Assembly (NCBI GenBank): GCA_016786705.1
Contig: JAEUVV010000006.1
Location: 124,001-188,000 of the forward strand
Direction of reading: 5' to 3'
From: Taibaiella sp.
GTDB lineage: Bacteria; Bacteroidota; Bacteroidia; Chitinophagales; Chitinophagaceae
DNA length: 64,000 nucleotides
Below are positions 52,335 to 58,863 of the stretch, one piece after another. How positions within the stretch are numbered: position 1 is the stretch's first letter; each line of letters starts with the position of its first letter. Position numbers and translations under genes: made by a program. Below the pieces are notes generated by a model, which did not search any database, was not told where the DNA came from, and worked only from the letters and a program-made list of their open reading frames with translations.

Positions 52335-53111
52335 TTATACTTTGTCCATTTTAGCTTTCAGGTCAGTTGAAATAATACTATACATCTGAATTTGCCCCAT
52401 TTTATCAATGTCAAACTTCCAATTTAGTTCCTGATTTATAACTGGCAGTTCTTCTACCCTTACACCCTTTTTAAAAAGGTTTTCTGTATTGTACTCTAGG
52501 GTATATTTAGCTATGAGTGTTCTATTAACCTCATTGAGCCAAAAATCTGATTTTATAGTTTGCCCTACCCAAGCCATTTTGAACATATTTAATTCATCTA
52601 TCAGCACAATAGGTTTATTATACAAATCATACTCATCAAATGCTCTAATAAGTTCTTTATACCTCTCTTTTAGGTGTAAAGCTTCAGATTGCCTGTCTTT
52701 ATTCTTTTTACTGCTCCTTAAGTAATAAACCACTAAAATCAGGATAGGAATTATTGCCCATTTACTATATTTTTTTAACCTGTAGATAAGCAGCATTTTA
52801 TCTAATTCTTCCTGGCTAGGTGGAGTAAAGGGACTTAAGTTATACTCATTAGCCATTTCCCTATATTTTTCAGGAAATGAAACTGTCTCACCAGAACCAC
52901 CACCTACATCTGTAATATCCAAAGGGTCTACAATACCTCTCTGTTTTTCATCTATTTCTTCCTGAGTCATAGAAAATGGGGATTTTAGATCATCTATTTT
53001 GTTTAAGTCTTCCTTAGTTTCATCTATTTTCTGAGCTCCTGTAATTGTATTTTGGCTGAAAGAAAATGATAAAGTTATGAACAGCAAAAGAGAGGTAAAG
53101 AGATACTTCAT
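52335..53111 (-). CDS. hypothetical secreted or membrane-anchored protein, island-encoded
   Basis: A 258-residue protein with an N-terminal signal peptide (LFTSLLLFITLSFSFSQ), an acidic extracytoplasmic segment of about 95 residues, one membrane helix at about 117-130 (WAIIPILILVVYYL) and a charged C-terminal domain of about 125 residues. No family recognised. It is divergent from the XRE regulator gene and shares the operator region at 53131-53194, so it is a likely target of that regulator. Confidence 0.65.
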   Translation of the reverse strand: MKYLFTSLLLFITLSFSFSQNTITGAQKIDETKEDLNKIDDLKSPFSMTQEEIDEKQRGIVDPLDITDVGGGSGETVSFPEKYREMANEYNLSPFTPPSQEELDKMLLIYRLKKYSKWAIIPILILVVYYLRSSKKNKDRQSEALHLKERYKELIRAFDEYDLYNKPIVLIDELNMFKMAWVGQTIKSDFWLNEVNRTLIAKYTLEYNTENLFKKGVRVEELPVINQELNWKFDIDKMGQIQMYSIISTDLKAKMDKV

Positions 53112-53130
53112 AAGTATGATTTTATAATGT

Positions 53131-53144
53131 TATCAAATATGATA
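53131..53144. promoter_or_regulatory. Palindromic operator candidate
   Basis: TATCA-AATA-TGATA is a perfect inverted repeat between the divergent 258-residue-protein and XRE genes. Confidence 0.5.
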
Positions 53145-53148
53145 GCAT

Positions 53149-53156
53149 CAAAAGTA
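53149..53156 (-). promoter_or_regulatory. -7 box of the 258-residue protein gene
   Basis: TACTTTTG on the minus strand, 37 bases before the ATG at 53111. It lies between the two palindromes. Confidence 0.5.
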
Positions 53157-53171
53157 AGCAAAATTTGATTT

Positions 53172-53194
53172 TGTGTGTCAAAAATGACAACACA
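53172..53194. promoter_or_regulatory. Operator candidate overlapping the xre leader
   Basis: TGTGTGTCA and TGACAACACA form an imperfect palindrome around AAAA, ending one base before the XRE start codon at 53195. This position suits autorepression. Confidence 0.55.
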
Positions 53195-53428
53195 ATGAAT
53201 GAAACTGAGATACTTTGGAGATTAGGGCAGAAAATAAAAGAAATAAGAGAACAGAAGAATATTAAGCAGGTTGACCTGGCTTATGCTTTAGGATATGACA
53301 GAAGCAATATGAGTAGGCTAGAATCTGGTAGAGTTAATCCCAGGTTTACTACTTTAATTAAAGTAGCTAATGAATTAGGGGTTACAATTCCAGAACTGAT
53401 GAATATTGATTACTCTGAGCCTGAATAG
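53195..53428 (+). CDS. XRE-family HTH transcriptional regulator
   Basis: A 77-residue single-domain regulator from the ATG at 53195: LGQKIKEIREQKNIKQVDLAYALGYDRSNMSRLESGRVNPRFTTL is a complete Cro/C1-type helix-turn-helix. The longer frame from a TTG at 53165 reads through the operator and is rejected. It is the only plus-strand gene supported in the visible island. It probably represses itself and the divergent gene through the palindromes at 53131 and 53172. Confidence 0.88.
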   Translation: MNETEILWRLGQKIKEIREQKNIKQVDLAYALGYDRSNMSRLESGRVNPRFTTLIKVANELGVTIPELMNIDYSEPE

Positions 53429-53587
53429 CTAAAGAAATAGCTTCATTTAGAAATGAACTATTTTAAATAATGGCTATTTAATATTATCTCCCTTTTTATG
53501 AAGCTCTGAAAATTCAGGCAAAATAGACTTGTCTACATAACAACACACTTGTGTACACCATTTTTACATTATTTAAAATAAAAATAT

Positions 53588-53635
53588 GTCCAGTTTTTAT
53601 CCATCCTCATATATAGGCACAGATAAAAACTGGAC
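53588..53635. repeat. Perfect 14-bp inverted repeat with 20-base loop
   Basis: GTCCAGTTTTTATC (53588-53601) and GATAAAAACTGGAC (53622-53635) are exact reverse complements. The loop is AT-rich. It lies in the gap between the xre stop and the end of the 108-residue gene. It could be a terminator for converging transcripts, though no T-run follows directly, or a binding or recombination site. Confidence 0.75.
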
Positions 53636-53661
53636 AGCAGTATTTTAGAACAATTGTTTTA

Positions 53662-53988
53662 CTATTGAACTATCTCTTTACTGCTCTTTGACTTTTCAGG
53701 CACATACTCCTGCCTATGTGATAAAAGAATTACTTCTCCTGTTTGGGGATTTATATATTCATAAGGCTCACAATCCACCTTTTCAATTGAGCCTGCTAAT
53801 TCCTTACCTATAAGGGCTTGACAAGTTAGTTCATCAAAAGTGCATGGCAAATTTGCTTTCTTAACTGTAGCATACATTTTTCCTGTTTCTGAACTTTGAA
53901 CAAGTTCTACCTCTCCTTGAAGAACTAGAACAAAAAACTGTTTTCCCTCCTGAGTAGTTCTGCTCTCATAATTTGTTACTCTTACCAT
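53662..53988 (-). CDS. hypothetical protein, island-encoded
   Basis: A 108-residue protein that is mainly beta at the N-terminus (MVRVTNYESRTTQEGKQFFVLVLQGEVELVQS), followed by two cysteines and a polar tail. The strand pattern and partner DNA genes are compatible with an OB-like or phage/plasmid accessory protein, but I see no diagnostic motif. Function unknown. Confidence 0.6.
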   Translation of the reverse strand: MVRVTNYESRTTQEGKQFFVLVLQGEVELVQSSETGKMYATVKKANLPCTFDELTCQALIGKELAGSIEKVDCEPYEYINPQTGEVILLSHRQEYVPEKSKSSKEIVQ

Positions 53989-54015
53989 TTGAATTTAATT
54001 TTTGGGTGTAAAAAA

Positions 54016-54056
54016 TTAGGTTTTAAGACATCCTACTGGGGTATCTTTAAACCTAA
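54016..54056 (-). terminator. Terminator of the PD-(D/E)XK gene
   Basis: TTAGGTTTTAAGA (54016-54028) pairs with TCTTTAAACCTAA (54044-54056) with one mismatch. The minus strand then has TTTTTT. Confidence 0.7.
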
Positions 54057-54128
54057 AAATGGGTGGGGGTCTTTTTGAGGGAAGATTACTTTCTTGAATG
54101 CTTCAATGTGTAAAAAAATTAGAAAAAA

Positions 54129-54551
54129 TCAATAATTGATAACTGCTTCAAGTTTTTTCCAATTGTTTTGATATTTAAAGTTATTGAGTAGAGATTTATA
54201 ATCTAGATAAGCCCTATTCATACCTTGTTTAGGAGTATCTTTAAATAAATCTAATACTTCATTTGATGTTAAAATAAAAAATTCTGGCTTAGCTGAAATT
54301 ACATCAGAATGAAGATTTACAAGAATATATATAATGTTCTTCTTGACTTTGCTTTTATCAATGTTCCAACAAATAGACTTAGTTCTTTGAATACCTTTAA
54401 CCTGAATTGCCACAGTTTTATCATCTTTCTCTACTAATAAATCAATACTCTTAGTATTTCCAAATGTCAAAGACACATTAAAACCTAACCTTGATAATTC
54501 TCCTGCAACATAATATTCTGAAGCAATACCAGTCTGGTTCTTCTCTAACAT
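54129..54551 (-). CDS. PD-(D/E)XK-type nuclease-like protein
   Basis: A 140-residue protein with a nuclease-superfamily core: a helix with a conserved Glu (ASEYYVAGELSRLGF), then Asp in SIDLLVEKDD and Gln-Val-Lys (TVAIQVKG) spaced as D-x(n)-QxK. This resembles DUF4365-type and Holliday-junction-resolvase-like endonucleases. It starts 21 bases after the DUF5131 gene on the same strand and a terminator follows, so it is probably the last gene of the TcmP transcript. Catalysis is inferred from motif only. Confidence 0.7.
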   Translation of the reverse strand: MLEKNQTGIASEYYVAGELSRLGFNVSLTFGNTKSIDLLVEKDDKTVAIQVKGIQRTKSICWNIDKSKVKKNIIYILVNLHSDVISAKPEFFILTSNEVLDLFKDTPKQGMNRAYLDYKSLLNNFKYQNNWKKLEAVINY

Positions 54552-54572
54552 ATTTTCAATTAGTATTAAATA

Positions 54573-55319
54573 TCAATAGCCCAATAATTCTAACTGCTCT
54601 AAATGTTGTTCATATTGGGGAGGAAATTCAAAATAAGTCTTTCCATCAATTTCATTGCCTGCTTTCTTTTTATTTGTCCCACCCCATTGTTTAAAAAAGA
54701 AAGAAACATCTGCTTTTGTACATTGATATTGAATATCTAATACCCAATCAGGATGCATAGGTCTGGGTTTTCTCCCACTCTCACCTCCTACAATTACCCA
54801 ATCAATTTTCTTAAGATTCATATTGGGTAATGCTTCCAACAATGGTTCACAAGATAGAAACTTAACTTTAGCCTTAGTCTTACTCAAATCATCAATTCTT
54901 GACAAGACTTTTTGATTTTCTACAGATACTCCCATCCATATATTATGAGTCCACCTTAATTCCTTATGGTATTTTAGCAACACATCAGACCTTTTAGTCA
55001 AAACCTGAAATACATGCTGTGGGTTATCATTCATTACAGCAAAAACCTTTTTAATAAAATCTAAAGGAATGTCTTTATGGAATAAATCACTCATTGAGTT
55101 TACAAAAACAATCTTAGGAGTTTTCCATCCATAAGGAATATGAAGGGCATTTTCATGCAGAGCAAGGTTGAAACCATCTTTGTACTTCTCTAAGCCCATA
55201 GCTAAGAGCCTTTTAGCCATCACTTCAGCATAACAATACTTACACCCAGCAGAAAGCTTATCACAGCCTGTTGTTGGATTCCAAGTCATTTCTGTCCACT
55301 CTATAGATGATGAAGCCAT
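54573..55319 (-). CDS. DUF5131 / phage Gp37-Gp68 family three-Cys-motif protein
   Basis: A 248-residue protein with Cys19-x6-Cys26-x2-Cys29 near the N-terminus (NPTTGCDKLSAGCKYCY), a radical-SAM-like cysteine cluster. Family blocks include VFVNSMSDLFHKDIPLDFI, QVLTKRSDVLLKY, NIWMGVSVEN, KFLSCEPLLE and WVIVGGESGRKPRPM. It is the cognate three-Cys partner of the TcmP protein encoded just upstream: the tcmP stop and this ATG are separated by one base. The pair is known from phages and islands; its biochemical role is not established. Confidence 0.9.
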   Translation of the reverse strand: MASSSIEWTEMTWNPTTGCDKLSAGCKYCYAEVMAKRLLAMGLEKYKDGFNLALHENALHIPYGWKTPKIVFVNSMSDLFHKDIPLDFIKKVFAVMNDNPQHVFQVLTKRSDVLLKYHKELRWTHNIWMGVSVENQKVLSRIDDLSKTKAKVKFLSCEPLLEALPNMNLKKIDWVIVGGESGRKPRPMHPDWVLDIQYQCTKADVSFFFKQWGGTNKKKAGNEIDGKTYFEFPPQYEQHLEQLELLGY

Positions 55320-55320
55320 A

Positions 55321-56406
55321 TTACAAAACTACAATATTTTCTGAAAGACATTTATGTAGCTTCTCATTGATTAAGCTACTGTTTAATGATATTTTTTTGC
55401 TCTTGATTAGCTTTCTCAATACTTGATTTGCATCTTTCAACTGAAATCCCTCATTTAATGCAAAAGAATAAGCTTCAGTATTTGATTTAAGAGTTCCATT
55501 TATAATTAGCTTTTCAAAGTTGTCTTCAAAAAGTTGTCTTTTGGTAGGCTTGGATAATTCCTCAAATAAAAAAGGAGCATTAGTGCTAATTTTTTCATTA
55601 TCTATATCATAATTTGCTTCTCCCCTCAGCTTATCTAATTTCCATGCTACATTTAAAAATTTTTCAATACCAAAAGTATGATTTGTTCCAAAGATTAAGC
55701 CATAAATATTCTTTATCTTTTTAATTGAAAAAGGAGCTAAGTAATATGCTTTATCAACTGGAATCAAAGATTTATAATACCCCAATACCTTTCTATGTAT
55801 ATGATAAAAGTCTGTATTAACTATTTCATCTCTGGTAAAGGGAAAGTAAGAAGAAAATTCTGGTGTATCAGAAAATCTTTTAAAGAATGATGAAGAAATA
55901 AAAAACAAAAAATCTGTGGTTTTTAAAGAAGTAATCCTCTTAAATACATCACTTGTAATTTCCTTAATACCATTTTGATCAAGAAATAAAAAGTTAGCAG
56001 AATTTGCCATTTTAGAAAATTCATTCTCAAAGACTAAAGCAAATGGCAAATTAAAAATTTCAACATTTACATTAGCTACCAACTCAAATTCTTGAATATT
56101 CTTCAATAAAGCTGCATGATAATCAACATTTAATTCATTCAAAACAATTCTAACTTTAAGTTTTTTACTATTTATAAATGAGGCATATTCATTTATTACC
56201 TTTAATATTATTAAAGGACTTCCTTGCACATTATTACAGTCTCTTCCTGCTCCTGAAAAAAAATCAAATATTTGTATATTCTCCCAATAAACTTTTTGGG
56301 GAGAAACAAATACAGGAAGCCATTCTCTGAAGTAATTTTCAAAGATTTCTAATTTTGATAATGTTCCCTCATCAAAAGGTTTATTGAAGATACTTCTAGA
56401 TGCCAT
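55321..56406 (-). CDS. tcmP: three-Cys-motif partner protein TcmP
   Basis: A 361-residue protein with the TcmP hallmarks: N-terminal SKLEIFENYFREWLPVF, methyltransferase-like glycine loop IFDFFSGAGRD near residue 50, VRIVLNELNVDYHAALL as the acidic strand, and NFLFLDQNGIKEI. The fold looks like a Rossmann methyltransferase, but activity is unknown. It is adjacent to its three-Cys partner gene and has its own TACATTTG promoter box, so the pair is a transcriptional unit distinct from the McrBC cluster upstream. Confidence 0.9.
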   Translation of the reverse strand: MASRSIFNKPFDEGTLSKLEIFENYFREWLPVFVSPQKVYWENIQIFDFFSGAGRDCNNVQGSPLIILKVINEYASFINSKKLKVRIVLNELNVDYHAALLKNIQEFELVANVNVEIFNLPFALVFENEFSKMANSANFLFLDQNGIKEITSDVFKRITSLKTTDFLFFISSSFFKRFSDTPEFSSYFPFTRDEIVNTDFYHIHRKVLGYYKSLIPVDKAYYLAPFSIKKIKNIYGLIFGTNHTFGIEKFLNVAWKLDKLRGEANYDIDNEKISTNAPFLFEELSKPTKRQLFEDNFEKLIINGTLKSNTEAYSFALNEGFQLKDANQVLRKLIKSKKISLNSSLINEKLHKCLSENIVVL

Positions 56407-56431
56407 TTACAGTATTGCTGTTAGTACATTA

Positions 56432-56439
56432 CAAATGTA
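56432..56439 (-). promoter_or_regulatory. -7 box for tcmP
   Basis: TACATTTG on the minus strand, 25 bases before the tcmP ATG at 56406, in the 90-base gap after the HExxH gene. Confidence 0.55.
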
Positions 56440-56496
56440 AAATTAATTTATAAATTACTGAGATAGAATTATAATACATAGAGAAAAATTATGTAA

Positions 56497-57120
56497 CTAA
56501 TCAGTTTTGATGCAATACTCAATCCCATTTACTACTGAATATATTTTTTTATAAAAGTTAGTATATAGCATTTTAAGTTCAGTTAAGAAAGGGACTATAT
56601 GCAGCTCCAATTGATCTAATAATATCTCATACTTATTTTGTCCTTTTGATAAAATCAAAGAACTAATATTACTATCAAACAATAAGTTAAGACAGTTTGA
56701 TTCCTTTACAATATTAAAATGCTCCAGAACTATTTCATAAATTGATTCTTTATCCACTTTCAAGTTTCTCATATTATCCCAAAATTTACTGGCATCATCA
56801 TAACCATTTGTATTTGACTTATTATAATCAAAACAATATTCAAATTCTTTGTTAGTAAAAATGCTTTGGAATAAACATCCATAGATTATTGTTGTTATAA
56901 AGTTTGTATAATCTTTTAAAGGTGGTTCTAAATGCTCTTGACCCAATGGCTTCTTAGGCTTTAATCTTCCAGTAAAATCATTATACTCAGGATGGTAAGT
57001 TATCTCTATTATCTCTGTTCCCAAATTTCCAAAGTACTCTTTATTAAAAAAATGGGCAACAAAGTGTCCTATTTCATGCCAAAAAATTCTTTTGAATTTA
57101 TCTTCTAGTTGTGGTATCAT
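56497..57120 (-). CDS. HExxH zinc-peptidase-like protein in the McrBC cluster
   Basis: A 207-residue protein with His15-Glu-Ile-Gly-His19 (RIFWHEIGHFVAHFFN), the zinc-peptidase signature as found in M41 FtsH-type domains, placed almost at the N-terminus. A later Asp-rich stretch (NTNGYDDASKFWDNMRN) could supply the third ligand, as Asp does in M41. No AAA domain, signal peptide or membrane helix is present. It starts nine bases after the DUF559-like gene and so belongs to the mcrBC transcript. It could be a protease effector or a metal-binding accessory. No family name is certain. Confidence 0.7.
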   Translation of the reverse strand: MIPQLEDKFKRIFWHEIGHFVAHFFNKEYFGNLGTEIIEITYHPEYNDFTGRLKPKKPLGQEHLEPPLKDYTNFITTIIYGCLFQSIFTNKEFEYCFDYNKSNTNGYDDASKFWDNMRNLKVDKESIYEIVLEHFNIVKESNCLNLLFDSNISSLILSKGQNKYEILLDQLELHIVPFLTELKMLYTNFYKKIYSVVNGIEYCIKTD

Positions 57121-57129
57121 TTATTGATA

Positions 57130-57570
57130 TTAGTATTTATTTTTTCTAGCACCTTCACTTAAAATATCTGTAATCATATCTGCTGTTTCTTCTAAATGAA
57201 ACCTAACTAGTTGATTGGGAATTCTTATTGTGTAATAACCTTTCATGAATGAATAATATGTTCTCATTAAGTCAGCTCTTGCTTGTTGTGGATTGAAGCT
57301 GTGTTGCATTCCATCAATCTCAATATTTATCTTAGCCTCAACAATAGCAATGTCTATGGTCTTAAACCCATCCCATTTTTCCAATTCAGCAGGTACATTT
57401 CTTTTTCTTAACTCAAAGTATAGGTTCAATGCTTCTGGGGTAGAATTATAAGTAGCTTTTTGAAACCATTTTTGACAGGTTCTACAGAATGGGTAATTGA
57501 AATTAGAAATTGAATAAGTATACACATCAAATCCAATATAGCAATTACACTCAATACAATTATTTTGCAT
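57130..57570 (-). CDS. DUF559-like endonuclease with N-terminal zinc ribbon
   Basis: A 146-residue protein. The N-terminus has Cys5-x2-Cys8 and Cys29-x2-Cys32, a likely zinc ribbon. The C-terminal half reads INIEIDGMQHSFNPQQARADLMRTYYSF and GYYTIRIPNQLV, matching the DUF559/Vsr-like PD-(D/E)XK fold with Glu84, Asp86 and His90 as expected active-site residues. It lies 36 bases after mcrC. An added nuclease next to McrBC would be unusual. Nuclease activity is inferred. Confidence 0.8.
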   Translation of the reverse strand: MQNNCIECNCYIGFDVYTYSISNFNYPFCRTCQKWFQKATYNSTPEALNLYFELRKRNVPAELEKWDGFKTIDIAIVEAKINIEIDGMQHSFNPQQARADLMRTYYSFMKGYYTIRIPNQLVRFHLEETADMITDILSEGARKNKY

Positions 57571-57606
57571 TAGATTTAAATTAAAAATTAGATAATAGTC
57601 AAAGCA

Positions 57607-58863
57607 TTAACCCAGTTTGTAATTTTCCATACCAACTTTTCTCCAAATGCTTTTTGCTATTTCTTCAGAAGAAATCATCTCATTATTATGGACTACATCC
57701 ACAAAAATTGTTTTACACCAATTACCCCCTAAATCTTTGTGAATATATGTATACTCTCCATAATCACTATCCATTTGATTAACTCTTGGATATAACAGGT
57801 AGCTCCTTTCTGCTTTAAAAACTAAATTGTAGGCAAACATTTGCTTTACATCATCATCTGAAGGATTATTATTTTGAATTACTTTCCATTTAGTATCTAC
57901 TACAATAGTTTTGCTCTCCTTTTCAATAACAATATCTGGTCTAATAGTCTTGTTAGCCCAAAATGTTTTAGAACTTTGTGCATTAATTAAAAGGCTCTGA
58001 AAATTATGTTTGTGTAGGATTTTGTGAATAAACTCTTCCCACAAATTATTCATATCAAAAAGTAAAGTGAGCATTAAAGTTTTTCCTCCATTTAGGTTAG
58101 AAGAGTAGTTAAGAATAATCATCTTAGCTATTTCAATAGCCTTTGAATACACTTTGTTTTTCCTATTATAAACTATACTTTCAAAATGGCTACTTGCAAT
58201 ATTAACTTGTTTATAGTCTGAGAAAACCAATAACAGTCTATTGATTCTATCTTGAAAACCTATGTGAGGAAAAGTATCTAAAATGCTTAAAGCCCTTAAC
58301 AGAATTTGATGTATAAGATGGTCTTTATTATATTCTTGAAACTCACAGAAGAACCTTTCTTTATGAGTAAGGTTCTTTTGAATATTTTTTGAAAACAACA
58401 ATTTACCTTTTAGGGCTGTAGAATTATTTTGATTTTTTTGATACTTTTTTATTAGTCCTGACCTTACTAGATTTTCAACTTCTGAAATAAACATTTCAAA
58501 ATAAATATCCATCAAACTGTTATATCTTTTCTTCAAAGAAGCTTCTGAAACATTGTCAACTTTTAAATAATTACACACCTTTAGCATTCTTATCAAAATA
58601 TCTTGCCACAATAGTTTTGTATTGTCTGTTTCTGGTTGATTATCTACTTTGGGTAGAATCTCAAGTATCAAATTCCCTGATTGAATTACCCCAACATAAC
58701 TATTAAACAAAATACCCTTATGGATTATGGTAAAGTATTTGTTCTTGTGTTGCTCATTAAACAAAACAAGGTTATCAAAATGGCTTTTTTTAAAATCACC
58801 ATTATCATCATACTTTACCTTAGTATGTTCAAATACTCTTAATATTTTTACTGCTTTATTCAT
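57607..58863 (-). CDS. mcrC: McrC, nuclease subunit of McrBC-type restriction system
   Basis: A 418-residue protein of the McrC/LlaJI family. The N-terminal region is the McrB-binding part (HKGILFNSYVGVIQSGNLILEILPKVD). The C-terminal PD-(D/E)XK nuclease core has IRPDIVIEKESKTIVVDTKWKVI with the D and D-x-K catalytic residues. It cuts DNA when McrB translocates on modified DNA. It overlaps mcrB by eight bases, so the two are translationally coupled. Confidence 0.93.
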   Translation of the reverse strand: MNKAVKILRVFEHTKVKYDDNGDFKKSHFDNLVLFNEQHKNKYFTIIHKGILFNSYVGVIQSGNLILEILPKVDNQPETDNTKLLWQDILIRMLKVCNYLKVDNVSEASLKKRYNSLMDIYFEMFISEVENLVRSGLIKKYQKNQNNSTALKGKLLFSKNIQKNLTHKERFFCEFQEYNKDHLIHQILLRALSILDTFPHIGFQDRINRLLLVFSDYKQVNIASSHFESIVYNRKNKVYSKAIEIAKMIILNYSSNLNGGKTLMLTLLFDMNNLWEEFIHKILHKHNFQSLLINAQSSKTFWANKTIRPDIVIEKESKTIVVDTKWKVIQNNNPSDDDVKQMFAYNLVFKAERSYLLYPRVNQMDSDYGEYTYIHKDLGGNWCKTIFVDVVHNNEMISSEEIAKSIWRKVGMENYKLG

